NCBI GenBank assembly: GCA_013397075.1
Contig: VWZS01007621.1
Coordinates: 182,252 to 246,251, forward strand
DNA length: 64,000 nt
From: Rhabdornis inornatus
Taxonomy: Eukaryota > Chordata > Aves > Passeriformes > Rhabdornithidae
Direction of reading: 5' to 3'
Of this stretch, positions 21,366 through 34,100 are shown one piece after another. The stretch's first letter is position 1; every line of letters starts with the position of its first letter. Position numbers and translations under genes: made by a program. Under the pieces are notes generated by a model. It ran no database searches. It saw only the letters and a program-made list of their open reading frames with translations, and was not told the DNA's origin.

Positions 21366-24169
21366 TAAAATGTAATGCTCTCAGGTTTATGTATATGTTA
21401 TATTATTAAGGGTGATGTTGTTATTACGCTGGGGAGTCTACCACAGCCAAAATCACCCAGGTAACTTTTCAGGACAAAAAGCACAAAGCAACTATTTCTA
21501 GAACTTTTCCTTTGCTGATGTGACATGAAAGAAAAATATTTTGAAGTCTGTTCACTCTGCTTTCCAGTGGGAGAGAATTTGTATCTGTCCTGATTATACT
21601 TAGCATCTACCAGAGTCTTCACTGAGGTTAAAAGGAAATTTCAGCAGGTAGGATTATCTCCAACAAGTGTTATATCCTGCCAAATTGTGTTTGGATTTTG
21701 TTAGACTTATTTACTTGTTCACAACACCCAGGGAAGCAAAGACTTTTTTTCCTGTAAAGAATTTGGCTGTGTTTGAAGACATGGGAACTGTGTTTTTCCA
21801 GTGAATCAGACTCAGGTGGACTTTGGGCTTTGACATAATATTGATTTCCTGACTACGTCTCTCTTCTGCTAGGTGTGCCATGGCTCCTGTGAGCAGTGCT
21901 GAGCTATTACAGGGCTGCAGGGATGCTTTCTGGTGGCAGGTTTGGCTTAGGACAGTTCACTTGGAGTTTTTGGGATTAGCTAGTTTGGGGTTCTGTCTTG
22001 GCTCCAGCCTGGTCTCCAGAACTGTGGGATGTCCTGAAATTCCCTCTGCATGTCCTCTCTCTCTCCATCTCCTCCGACTCAATCCAAGAACCTCAGTGAA
22101 AACACAGACCTGATGGTGATGGCTCCACAGATAAACCCCTTGACTTCATCCCCATGATCTTTCATCCATCTCCTATTTTTCCTGTGCTTGTCCCTCGTGC
22201 ACATCTCTGCCTTCCCAGTGCTTCCCAGCCTGCTGTTCAGTCCTGTATCTCAGTTTTATTAATGAGACATCAGGCTCTAAGTGAGCTCTGGGTCTCTCAG
22301 CCCTTTTCTTATTATCTTTGACCCTGATGAAGATCTTCTGTGCTTGTTTTATGTATCAAAGGTGGATGGTTCTTTCATATATTTATTTTTAGGGGATGAT
22401 CTGACTGGAGAACTGATGCCAAGCGTGTGCCCCAGCTGCACCTCATGCTTCCAAATCCTCTTTTGTTGAACAGGTAAGGAGCTCTGAGACTCCTGGAGTC
22501 CTAGAGCAAATTCCTAATAAAGAGGGAAGAGTGGGGTAAGTGGAGACATTTCCTTTGCAGTGGGTTATGTGTCCCCACAATGGAGTAAATGCCCTGGAGT
22601 GAATATTCTGTGTGTGCATGATAAGCCTTAACAAGCCCTGGTTATGTGCATGTTGAAAAAGATGGCAAGAAAATTACAGTTCTTTTTCTCTTTATTTTTA
22701 AATTCCAAATGTCACTTTTTAAATTTTTTCCTGTGACTAATTGCACTGAAATGTGGGTGGAAGAGGGTCTGGGTTTACCAGTTGGTTGAAAATTAAGAAG
22801 AACAGAAAAAAAATCGTCTTTTTCCCTATTTCTGCTGAAAATTGTCTCTCATTTATTTGAGCAAAACCTCTGTCATGCCCCCTGTCCACAGTAGTCTGTG
22901 TTCTTGGCATCCTCCTTGTCCCATGGGGTACTATTTTTGGCATCTTCCAGCTTCCTTGTGGCACTGTATTCCTGTCTCTGAGTCAAAAGAACTGGGAGCG
23001 TTGTGGGGGGTGCCAGGTGAAAATAAATCCTGGTAACATTTATACTTTTCCCACTGTAAATTTTCTATGAAGGAGGGAAATTTCTAAACAGCTGCAATTT
23101 ACAGTGCTTTGCTGCACAAGGGGTTTTAAAGCATCAGATCTATTAGTTCTAGTTAATATAGGCCAAGTTACTCTGAGAGATGAAAATTCTACCTAGATCT
23201 TAAATCTTTCCTGGCAGTGACAGATGCCAAAGCCTTTCTGGAAAAAAAAATGCAATTGTTTTGTCAAAGCTCACTTTATAAATACCTTTTGCTGGAATGA
23301 TGATGCTTTGTTTGAAACACACTGCAGAAAACTGACAGTGGGGATAGAAAACGCTGACCTAGTTTTATCCAGAACAAAAGCAGGATTTATTTTTTTTGTA
23401 CAATTTTTTCCTCTTTTTCTTTTTTTTCCCCTTTTTCTTTTTCTTTCCTTGTAAGAAAAAAGTTCAATAAATGCTAGGGCTTAGGGAAGAAGCTGGTAGT
23501 GGGAAGAAAAGCCAAGCAGCTTCATGGTCAAATGTCCACAAGAAACCTTTATAATCTGTCTAGAGCTCTTGGGCAGGTCAGCGCTGCCCTCTCTGAGGTG
23601 TTGGGGTCCTGGTGCTTTTGATTGTTATAAGACCATCAGTCTTCAGCCCTACAAAACACCTTCAGCTTCTGCTCTGATGTGGATTTTTAGAAAAGTAAGA
23701 TTAAAATGTGAGTTGAGGCATCCCCTTTAAATGAGATGGATGTGTGGGGTCTGATTTGGCAGGGATGGATGAGGACTCTGGATGCCAAGCCAGGGAATTT
23801 TTCATTGGTTCTGCTGGAGGCCAGGTGGGCTCTTTCTGATTCCTGACTTTGAAATATTGTCATCTTCCTGCCTTTGGGTGAAGGACTCCAGCAAGTGGCT
23901 CAGTAGGTGCAGGAAATCCTGTTTAAGTTCCTGGTAAGGCAAGGGAAATTAATGGGAAAAAAGCCCAGCAGAGCTGTGACCCTTTAGGGTGAAAATTCTG
24001 AATCTGCTGAGGGAAACACAGTCCTTGTTATTCTCCTTTTTGCATCCTTAAGTCACACTTTGTGGAATTAAGGGGACAGGATCTGAGGTCAGACCCTGCT
24101 CTGGCTGTGTTGATGGAGGGCACTGAGGGTCTGCATTTTGGGGGGCATTGATACAGCTCTGATGGTGCT
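21366..24169. other. Unique sequence, no gene seen
   Basis: A pyrimidine-rich tract at 23388-23451 is listed separately. Several frames of 60 to 80 codons have no recognisable domains. The sequence TCTCTTCTGCTAG before 21873 looks like a splice acceptor, but no exon signal follows it. Confidence 0.5.
23388..23451 (+). repeat. Pyrimidine-rich (T/C) tract
   Basis: A T-rich tract interrupted by short C runs, plus strand. Low-complexity sequence. Confidence 0.9.
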
Positions 24170-24290
24170 GGAGGCCAGGCTGGATGGGCTTGGAGACACT
24201 TGGGATAGTGGGAAGTGTCACTGCCCGTGGCAGGGCGTGGAATGGGATGGGCTCTAAGATCCTTTCCAACCCAAACCATCCTGGGATTCT
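24170..24290 (+). repeat. CR1 LINE 3' fragment (sense)
   Basis: GGAGGCCAGGCTGGATGGGC, GTGGCAGGGCGTGGAATGGG and AGATCCTTTCCAACCCAAAC, followed by CCATCCTGGGATTCTACGG, form the last 120 bases of a sense CR1 copy. Confidence 0.93.
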
Positions 24291-24864
24291 ACGGTGTCAA
24301 GACAAGAGAGGTTGGAGAGAACAATTCACCAGAAATCCAGAAAAAAATTCCAGAAACTCAACCAAAGCCTTCCTTCTTAAGTTTGCCCAAGACATAATTA
24401 AAATTAACACAAGCAATGAAGGAGCACTACAACATTACTCCATTTTTTTCCTCTTCATCAGAGCCCAACAAGTATTTGGGTTCCACCAGGTTCGCATTCC
24501 TTATCACAATTTCGTGGTGCCTACACCAGGTGCATCTTCCAGAGCATTCCAGGTCATTAAAAATTCACTCTCTGCTTTTTAATCCCTCACTGAGTCGTCG
24601 AGTTCCTCCCTGGAATTCTGCTCCTTTATTGCTCGTTGTCAGGAAGGTTTTTCACTCGGAATTCTCTCACCACTGCAGGTCAAAGTTTGCATCTCAAGCC
24701 ATCAGTTTTCATCAGTTAAAATTCAGCCTGCCTGCTTCAGGCTCTAAATGAAGCAAATTTTTTTTTGTGAAAGAGTGTAATTTGAAATACTGTAAAAGAT
24801 AAACCGTTAATATTTGCTGCCACTGATTTTCTTCTGTGGTGTCAGTAATGGTGGCTTGCAGAGT

Positions 24865-25165
24865 GTTTTTTAAAATAATATTAAAAATTAGTAGTTTTTA
24901 TTTAGTAGTATTAAAATCTACTAATATTTGCTAAGTAATTACTAGCAATTCTTTTAAATTTTATTAAAGTTTATTTAAAATTACTAGCTTTATTTGTTGG
25001 TATTAAAAATAATATTTTCAGTAATATTTTAAAATTAGTATCTTAGTAATATTAGTCATTTGATATTAAATGAAATGTTGAATTTATTTAATATTATTGT
25101 ATAATGTTATTTACTATTTACTACTTAATATTTAAATTTATATTAAATATATTGCTAATACTAGT
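24865..25165. repeat. AT-rich low-complexity block
   Basis: About 300 bases made of permuted TTAATA/TAGTAAT words such as AATATTAAAAATTAGTAG, TTACTAGC and TTAATATT. GC content is very low compared with the flanks. Likely a decayed AT-rich simple repeat, or a matrix-attachment-like sequence. Confidence 0.8.
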
Positions 25166-25932
25166 TTGCTAGTTCCAGAGATGTGGAACTATGGAGAGGC
25201 TTGTAGCACATTGAGATCTACACAAACATAATGAAAAACCTCTGAACAACACAATAATTATATCATTTTAATTATTGGTCATTTCTATGCATTTCAAATG
25301 TCATAATTTTTTTAAAATTTCCTTAAGACTGCGCTTTTCTTTTAGAAAATCACATCCTTTCTAGAAAACGTCATCCTTCATGGACTAGAATTTCAGCTAC
25401 CAGAAGGTCTAGGGCAAACTATCACTTGGAGATGGTTTTTAGGTTAAATGTTAGACGGTTCTTAAGCAGTCAGTGCAAACAGCTGGGTTTTATTCAGTGA
25501 AAAATGGATTTTATTGTACAAGGAAACAAAAAATGCAACCTCCAACCTGCTGCATAGCTAACTGCCATTTTTGTGCCCAGCTTTTTAATTGCAAACTCAA
25601 ATCCACGAGAGGCAAAGAACACTCAGAAAGCTGAGATGAAAGGTGAAATACCCCACAGCTGATGGGATTTTGCACTGGTGCCCACACTGTGGGGTTCCAG
25701 TCTGGTGGGTGCCTGTGAGAGGCATCACTGGCTCTGCTCAGAAAGGTGGGAGCTGCTTGGGAATATCACGAGGGGCTCCTGTGGAGATGCTGAGGGTTAT
25801 CCAGCTCCAGAGACAGCCCCTGACACTCCAGCCAGTGATGGGCTCCATCACCTTCTCTGGGATGTTTGGACCATATTTTATCATCCCCACAAACAGCCCC
25901 TGGTGAGCATCTCCTCCAGCAGGAGGAGTTTA

Positions 25933-25966
25933 TTCAGGAATTTATATTTATAAATTCAGGAATTTA
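25933..25966. repeat. Small direct and inverted AT repeat
   Basis: TTCAGGAATTTA occurs at 25933-25944 and again at 25955-25966. Between and across them AATTTATA and TATAAATT (25939-25956) form an 8-base dyad with a two-base centre. Confidence 0.85.
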
Positions 25967-26207
25967 TTCAGCACTGAACACCCCCAGGGGTTTCTGTTGC
26001 TCTGCTGTGGACTCCACACCTCAGAACCTTGGTGAATGACCCCAGTTTGGCACAGGTGAGAAAATAAACACAGTGCAGTGTTACCAACAACTCTGGGTGC
26101 TGAAATTATCCTTTCAAAAGGGTGATAATTCAGAAAGACACGACAGCAGAGCGTGGAGGGAACAGAGCCTCTGTGTGTCTGGCTCAGCCCCATCATGGTC
26201 AGTGCCT

Positions 26208-26243
26208 CATTAATCTCATTAATCTCATTAATCTCATTCATCT
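26208..26243. repeat. 9-base tandem repeat, four units
   Basis: CATTAATCT occurs three times in tandem, followed by CATTCATCT. Confidence 0.97.
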
Positions 26244-26421
26244 CCCTACCTGTTGAGCAGGTTGAATCACAGAGCAGGGAAGGGAGAAAGCTCTGTTTGT
26301 GAAAGCAGCAGAGTGACAAAACGAGGTGCTGGGCACTCTCAAAGGCACCAGGATGCTGAGAAAGCCTCGTGTGTCACTGGTTTGATGTGCTGGTTCTCCT
26401 CACAGAGAATTCAAAGCGGGG

Positions 26422-26547
26422 ACACATCTGAAAAGGAAGATAGTCTAATGAGTAAGACATTTGGTAAATAACACCAATTAAAAATCAAAAGCAGTACACA
26501 TCTGAAAAGGCAGATAATATGGTGGGTAAGACATTTGGTAAATAAGA
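26422..26547 (+). repeat. Direct repeat of about 50 bases, 74-base period
   Basis: Starting at 26422 and at 26496, both copies read ACACATCTGAAAAGG, then AGATA, then GTAAGACATTTGGTAAATAA, with a few differences. This indicates a local tandem duplication of about 74 bases that has partly diverged. Confidence 0.93.
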
Positions 26548-27174
26548 GCAAATAATGATGTTCTAAACCTCAACCTAACACACTCATGTCAACACTTGCT
26601 GCCTCACCCACAGCAGGTTTGTACCATTTCTGAAATACAGATAGGTTTTTGTCCTCTATGGGAAATATTTTGTTGCCTTCTAATCAGATTTTTTACTTCA
26701 CTTATGGGGATGCAGTAGGATCCAAACAGGGGAAAGTAGTCTCCCATTTTTTCCCCCTCTTTGGTTTGTTTGTTGTGTGGTTTTGGGGTTATTTTTTGTT
26801 ACATTTAGAACGCATGCAAGAATAAGCTGTGATGGAAATGCTTTTATGTGTTATTTATTTAAAAGTGCTATTAGGACCAATTTTTAATGTTTAAATAGTT
26901 GTATTTATGGGGCTATCAGGTTCTATAGAAAATGCTGAAGCCTTTCTTACCTAAGCTCTATCCTTGTGATGTAGAGAGCTTCCCAAGAGCTTCAGGTTCA
27001 GCTTAAAACAAGTCTAGTCCTTAAACCAGCTTTGACTCCAGCTCTAGAGCTGTGGGACAAACTGGTCCATCTCATGAGGCAGTGGCAGAGCCCTGTGCAC
27101 CCCTTTGGTTTCATGGAGTCATCATTTGAACTCTGGGTAGTCCTAAGATTGACAAACAACTGGATCTTCCATTA

Positions 27175-27440
27175 ATTTAAAATCAGTGTAAGTTCACCAT
27201 TCTGTGATATTAAAATATCCATTCCTGATTTGAAGACCTCAGGAGCTAGACAGTTCCCCAGTTTGCTCAATTTCTGTCACTGGAGTTAATCACTTTCATT
27301 ATTAAAAATATTTACCTTATTTCTAGAATTCCTTTGGCTGAATTTTCAAGGTGTTGCTTCTTTATACATCTCTCTTTAGGTGTCAAAATCCATGTTTCTA
27401 TCAAGTGTTTTCTTTAGATTAAAGTACCATCTAAAATCCT
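27175..27440 (-). repeat. Probable ancient CR1-like LINE fragment (antisense)
   Basis: CCAGTTTGCTCAATTTCTGT, then CACTGGAGTTAATCACTTTC, ATTATTAAAAATATTTACC and TTATTTCTAGAATTCC resemble old amniote CR1 lineages that I remember from reptile genomes. It is much more diverged than the other copies and has no bird-type 3' tail. Identification is from memory, so family and strand are tentative. Confidence 0.45.
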
Positions 27441-28823
27441 CTGTCTGAAAAATTGCTACAAACCACAATTAGACCAGAATTGCTGCCTGACATTTTTCAC
27501 ATTGCAATTCCAACTAATCTGTGCAGAGCTCAGCTCACGTGGTACTTGATGGGAATTTTTTTGATGGAGGAGTGGCTGAAAAAATAAGTCGAATTTTTTC
27601 AAATCCACTTCTGCTTCAAACTGCTATTGGAGAATACTTGGAAGTCTTTTTCCCTGTTTTGTTTGTTTGTTTAAAGCACATCTTGCTGCTAGGAAGTGAA
27701 TATTTGAGCCCAGCAGTGGCTGGTGACAGATGTCACCCAGCAGTGCCTCTCTGCCAGCAGTGGCTGAGTGGGAATCCCAAGGCCAAGTTTCCAGTTTCAG
27801 CACTTGGAAAAAAAAACAAAAACAAAAGAAAATGTGAATTCACTCTGCAGTGTTTCAAGGGTTATATAGGAAATTTTTGCTCAGTGGGTTCTTATTTGAG
27901 GACAACGCAAATTCAGGCTTTTCCTTGGCAGTAAAAATGACATAGGAATAACTTGGAGAGTAACTCATTCAGAAACAGAAAGAAAATATCAAAGTATAAT
28001 ATTCCACAGTTTATATTTTATTTTCTGGAATATGGAACGTGTTGATTTCAGCAAACCTGAATAGTGGTAGTGCCTTTTTCTAGTCTCATTCTCTTCCAGA
28101 GCTCACTTTGGGGTATTTCCATACAGACACAGGCTGCAGCTGGTACAGGTGGAGGGATGTCATGTAAGACACAGGGACGTGTAGCTGGAAGAGTCCTGTG
28201 GATCCAGCTCCCTGGCATTTTCTGGAATTATAACAGCTCTAACATTTTGCTGTATAGGCAGACCTTTTCCTACACTTATTTTGTTGCTGGGTCACAGCTC
28301 TTCATTCCCCAGGAGACATTTTCCCCCCTAGGTGACCCCCTGGCAATCAAACACCTGAGAAATTTCCTGTATCAGCGACTCCAGCTACAGGTCCTGATAA
28401 GGGAAATATCTCCTGCAAACTCAGGGCTCTGGTAGTGATTAGGGATGGATTTATTCCATTTTCAGGGGGCTGTGCTTTGGTCTGCCATTCTGCAGTCATT
28501 TCAGGAGGGGACTCTCTGTTTTGCTGCTTGTCGCACAGCACATCCTGGACAATAAATCTACATTTAATCCATGCTGTATTTATTTGTCTGTAGATTTCTG
28601 ATGTTTTAAACTAGAGGCAAACATTGTGTGGGTCCCAGATGACTTATGAATAGCACAGGACACAGCACTCCATCCTGGGATTCTCACCTCAAAACATTCC
28701 AGCGTTGGTAGACTTGAGCAAAACTTAAAGAAAAATTTGCACAACTCCCTGAATCTCCATAATTCTCTGTAGAGTAAAAAAAAAAAAAAAATCCTTCACT
28801 TATGAAGTATTTAAAAGAATTGT
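27441..28823. other. Unique sequence, no gene seen
   Basis: A run of 16 A ends near 28791. Frames of 137 codons (27521-27934, +) and 123 codons (28064-28435, +) have no recognisable domain or exon context. Confidence 0.5.
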
Positions 28824-28930
28824 AGATGTGGCACTTGGGGACATGGTTTAGTGGTGGCCTTGGCAGTGCTGGGGCAAATGTTTGGACTTGGTGATCTTAG
28901 AGGGCTTTTCCAACCTGAGCAATTCTATGT
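28824..28930 (+). repeat. CR1 3' tail fragment (sense)
   Basis: GGACATGGTTTAGTGGTGGC, CTTGGCAGTGCTGGGG, then GGTGATCTTAGAGGGCTTTT and CCAACCTGAGCAATTCTATG. Same 3' variant as the copy at 11119. Confidence 0.9.
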
Positions 28931-31085
28931 CTCAGACAAGCTGCTATCCTGGTTCAAGGTAAGGACATACCCTGTACACAAATATATGTACAATCTCAGC
29001 AAATTCATTGTAAAACAAATTAAACCCATCACCAATAATTCAAGGAAGAAAGATTGTGTGATAATGACAGATATGACCCAATGCAGTTATCTTTGTTCCC
29101 ATCATAAGGAGCACCGAAAAAAAATTAGAATTTAAATCTCATCAATAAGAATACTGTTGCACACCTGGGGTCTAAACATTTGGGAAGTGCTGTATTAGTG
29201 AAACCATCTCCAGGGTTACAGGGTGGATGAAAACTGAAATCAGCAGCCACCTCCAATTTTCAATCACTCATTTGGGAAGATGTGTCTGTGCCAGCCTGTC
29301 TCAAAAGCCTCAAACAAGCTGCATCATCACTGCTATTGCTGTGATCCCAACACATCCACATCCCACTGTACAGGGATTTAGATGCACACTGTGGCTCTGT
29401 GTCTTAAGATGAGACTCTGCACCCCTCAGAATGCCTTTAATTCCAAACCACCAGGGGTTATATTTCCCTCTTGATGTGCTGGGATTTATATCCTGGTAAT
29501 TCTCATGGGAATTCAAATATGAATCCCTGTTTGAAAAGATGAATCCTCAAAACTTTTACTTGCTGGAGTTTTTTTGTGTTTGTCATCCATCATGTTTCTC
29601 TTGCTTATTAGAAAGCTCACAGTTTGTTGATGAGAACTATTGAAATTCTTGGGTGAAATTCTATTATTTTAAGGTAGGGAATGCTTTCCAAAGCAGACAG
29701 CATTTTGTGGATACTGATAGTGACATGAAAAGGTGCACCTGAACACCCTGAGAAGGGTGACATTTCTAAATAATCTGCAGAGTTGCATTCTAATCTCCAC
29801 CCAGGCTCACAGGTCTCACCAAAAGCAAAGGCAGGACTAAAGCCTGGTGGGTGATTTTTCCACCCTGAGGATCTGTGGCCATAAAGTGTGTGCACAATGG
29901 CTGTCAAAGCACTAAAGAGAGCAGGCTCCACACAGCATTGTTGTAGTGGCCTTAATTCAAGTTGCACTGAATTAGCAGAGCTGCTTCTCATATCTGTGGA
30001 TTTTGGGAACAAAATTACTTTTACTCACTAGCCTACAGCCGGTCTTTGCTCCCAGGGAGCAGTGCAGTTCCACCTGAAAAGTTCTGGATGATGTAAAAAA
30101 TCCGTCCTTCCTCCCTGTCCCCCAAAATTGTCTTAATGCAGCCCATGCCATTTCCACCCCATGGACATGAAGGAAACTTCTTGCCTCGCAGGAGATCAGT
30201 CCCAGCTTGGTGCCTCCCATGGGCTGAGCTCCTGCTCCTGGGCAGGCTCTGGATTGAGCCTAACAACCCCATCACCTGGTTTTGATCCTGGAGAGACCAT
30301 GTGGGTTTGTCTGCTTGTGGCAAACAGGTGTCAAGGCTGCAGGACGAAATCCTAAAATGGACTAAATAAACCTGAGCCTCCAAGTCCTTTGTTCGTGGAG
30401 TCTCCCATAGATCCACTCCTCTCTGGGCCCTTTCAGCATCTCTGTGAAACCCAAAGATAACCTGATTAGGCAACACCACTTGGAGTGCCAGCAGCTCAGA
30501 TAACACACAGCCTTTCCCATTTGCCATCCCTCACATCAGGACAGCCTCACGGAGGGAGAGGAGCTCACTGAAGCCGAAGCTGCTGCTCACAGGAAGGGAT
30601 TTCAAAGACTGTGTAGCTGTAGCAGTGTCTCTTTTTTTGTTGGAGGTGTCAATTCAGCTCAGTCTTCCCTGACAGTAATCTCATCCACAGCAGCATGTGC
30701 CAGTAATATCCTCTGTTGTTTCCTTCCAGCTCACAGACTCTCTGCTGTCTCCTCCAGTGGTGACCTCACCTTGTCCCTGCAGTATTTTGTCACTTTGCAG
30801 GAAAACAGCAGCACTGTGAGGGAACTGTGTGGAAAGCCATCAGCTTTTGGAAAACTGCAGCTAGTAGGAAATGCCACCACGTAATGTCACCTTGCATTGT
30901 CCCAATTCTCCTTCAAGTGGCTTTTCAGAGAATTTAAAATCCAGTTCGTAGTCTATTCTTTGTTGACAAGATCTAACAAGCCCTGCAAAAGACCAAAAAA
31001 AAAAATACCATTCAAGGACGTCTAAGGTCTGTCCTCGAGGATTTTGCTCCTCTGAATCATGGAGCCCTGTGTAATTGGGGTGAGA
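28931..31085. other. Unique sequence, no gene seen
   Basis: No repeat family recognised. Frames of 131 codons (29617-30012) and 164 codons (30033-30527) on the minus strand have no identifiable domain. The latter overlaps an unrelated 82-codon frame on the same strand. Confidence 0.5.
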
Positions 31086-31152
31086 GATCACAGAATGTCC
31101 TGAGCTGGGAGGGACACACCAGGATCCAGTCCAACTCCAGGACCTGCAGAGG
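31086..31152 (-). repeat. CR1 3' fragment (antisense)
   Basis: GATCACAGAATGTCCTGAGC, TGGGAGGGACACACCAGGAT and CCAGTCCAACTCC follow antisense CR1 3' order of the same variant as 21245 and 63377. A 221-codon minus-strand frame (30861-31526) runs through it. Confidence 0.85.
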
Positions 31153-34100
31153 ATGAAACTTCTCTGAAAGCCAGGGCAAAGTTGAGTCCCTGGAGAAGAA
31201 ATGAGCACCACGCACCTCACTCCTTTCTGCTCATGAGTATTTTTCAATCTCACTTCCTTTTGTACCCAAATCACTCCAAGTAAGAATTCTCTTTCAGAAG
31301 AAAAACCCAACCAGTGCAGCCAACTGCACTGAAATAAAAGGAGTGAAGTGCCAACAGTTCTGCTTTTGCAGCCCCAGAGTGAGTTCACATCTTGTAGGTC
31401 GTGCTGTGGCCTCATCAAAGTGAATTTAAGCCAAAGATCCCATAGCAGCAGAACTTTAATCCATGTGAGGAGCCCTTCTTGGCTTTGGCTGCTATGTCCT
31501 ACTTCCAAACAGGTTTTTACAGGCATTGAATGCTGGTACTCTCACTTGTGGGGAGGAATGTTGGTGGAGTGGACCAAAGTGTTGGATATTTAGCAGAAAT
31601 AATCCTTTTCCCTTCTATTTTCTAGACAATACGTTTAAATACCTGCTTCTGAACACAAAGGGAAAAAAACCCAAAACCTCTCAGCAATCAAACCAGCTGG
31701 ACTTCTTCAGTTGTCCTGGACTCACAATCTAATTTTCAAGAGCAGTAAGTGCCCCCCATGCCAGGTCATGGCTGGATCTTCACCTCCAGATGAAAAAAAA
31801 AAAAAAATTCTGCTACCTTTTCAGTGCAGAGCTAAAACTCTCCACTGTCCACACAGCATTTTTCTATGAGCAGTTTTCCTCTCAAAATTATCCAGCAACC
31901 CCAAGCCTGCCTCTCAAAGGATATTATTGTTACCCTTAAGCTTATCTGCCAGACAGCAAAGACATCCTGCTTGTTTTTCCCTCTCCAGCTGAAGTTTTCT
32001 CACAGTACCTGCAAGCAAGGATGGCTCTGAAATTTACTCGTACCTCAGATGAGGCTGCAAACAAAGATGAAGTGCTGTGACAAACACATAAAAAGTTGGT
32101 GTTTGCCTCACTCTCTCTCTGCCTCATTCATACTTAGGAACCTCTGGATTAACTGACCTGTGTGTCAAGTCTGAAAAAAAAAAAAAAGGAGATTATAATC
32201 TGTCAAACGGAGAAAAAGCAATAAGTAAGAGTTTAGAGAACTAACCACAACACGTCTAATTATTTGGGCTTAGGATTTCACTTACTGGGTTTTTTTCTTT
32301 TTCTTTTCTTCTCCCAGCCCCTGCCTGATACTTAAAGCACAAAACCCAGCAGGGAGAGAGGTAATGGAATTTGGAGGCAACTGGTGTTCAAAGACCTCTC
32401 TTGAAATGGGTCTATGCTAATGACGAGGGTCTGTGCAAATTGGCTCGGTGTCCCCCAAAAGGGGCAACTTCATCAGGACAGCCAAGGAGGGGCAGGATTG
32501 TCTCCCTGAGGGTTTCACAGGGCTGCACCTTTGAGCCAGAAACCTCAAAGGGCTCCTGGCTCTGAGTGACCCGGCCGGAGCTGGACACATTTCACCCCCC
32601 GAGGGTCACCAGGCGCGTGTGTGGTCTCTGAGCTGGGCATGGGGAGGGCACGCTCACCCCCATGAAACTGAGTTTAATTGCTGACTTTGGAGACAAGCAA
32701 CCCGTGCTTAAAGGCTCTGAGCCTGTTCCTTGAACTTTCTTTCTCCAGGCTGAGCTGATGTGAGTCCTTGATAGAATTACGTTGGTGAATTATTGCTGAG
32801 ATGCAGGATTGAGTTTGGTGCTGGACCTCCCAATCCCTTTTTTGTCTCCTCTCTGGACCTTCATGAAATATTTAAAATTGCATTGCACGTTTGCATGCGT
32901 GGTTCTCATGCAAAATATTTCCCCACAAATCTTAAAAACTTAAGGGGCTCACCATAAATTTTAAAAAGTCAGTTTTGCACAAGAAGCAACTTTCCTTTTT
33001 TTCTGAGGCAAAGAAAATGTTTTTCAGTAACAGAGCTCTAAAAGACATGGCACTGAGAGTTGGTAAAATATGAGCCCACGAGTCTCTCTGTTGAAAATGT
33101 GGGTGCAGCTATTTTATTGGCACACATTTATTACAAAATAGACATCACTAAGTGATATTGCCATAACCAACAGTCTGCTGGCTTGGAGAAGAGGCTGTTG
33201 TGTATCCCTGGAGGGAACTGGTGCTTGGTTACATTGGCTAAGAAAGCACCAATCCATTAAAAAAACCTGGAGGTGCAGAACAGCACCCACAGCTGCAGTT
33301 TGGATAAATTGAGGCATTAAATGTGTCATATTCACAGTAAGCAATAAATGCAGGTAATTATGGAAATGAGAGGCCGGGCTGAGGGGAATGGGTGAAGTGC
33401 TTGTTCATATGCAGAGCAAGGCCCAAACAAAGCCAGCAATTCCTTTATGGAGTCACCACTGAGCGGGTGCATGTGACCTTTGGTTGTAGAGGGATGTTGC
33501 AATTTTTCAGGGTGGTCCAGTTTGTCCCATCCTGGAAAGAAGCAGTAGAGGGAAAGCCAAACTTCAGAATCCCATCTTTGGATTAGAAAAATTACAGCAA
33601 TTTTAGTTGTGAAAATGGTTTGTCTGTCCTATTTCCAGTTACGTCAGCTGAGCTTTTACCCTCTGCCTGTAGACATTGCCTCTCTCACATTCTTGGGTGA
33701 CTACAGTTATGTCACTGTAGAAAAATAATTAGCTTTTTGTAGTAATGGGGTTCCACCATATTCATCTTTCCTAGCAAATTCACTGGGATATTTTGCCTCC
33801 AAAAAGCAATTTGCAGACACCTCCACACCCCCTCCTGTCCCTCAACATTTTCCCACCACAATGCAGAATGACCAGAGGCTGGTGTTGCTCCTTGAGGGAT
33901 AAATGTGGCTATTTCTGGTGAAATGGCCAAAAAAGCAGGGACAGCCTTGGAAAAAGAGATACTCACATCTAGTGGGAGACCTTCTGTGTGCTGGTGCTGT
34001 GTGAGGCATCACAGGTTGGTGAGCAGCTCCTCTGTGAAGCCCTTTGCCTGATTAATGCCTGTGAACTCAGTGATGATTCCACCTAAAGACTGCAAAGGAA

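Larger units (their letters stand above)
24291..27174. other. Unique sequence with AT-rich block and small repeats
   Basis: Contains the AT-rich block at 24865-25165, the AT palindrome and direct repeats at 25931-25968, the 9-base tandem repeat at 26208-26243 and the 50-base direct repeat at 26422-26547, all listed separately. A 132-codon plus frame (24184-24582) starts inside a CR1 piece. No gene recognised. Confidence 0.5.

Noticed and set aside
26208..26243. Short tandem repeat as a possible CRISPR-like array
   Set aside because: Units are 9 bases and contiguous with no spacers, and the genome is vertebrate.
30861..31526. 221-codon minus-strand frame, the longest in the window
   Set aside because: It has no recognisable domain, runs through an antisense CR1 tail, and its composition is that of ordinary non-coding DNA. 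Length alone is not enough in 64 kb of six-frame sequence.
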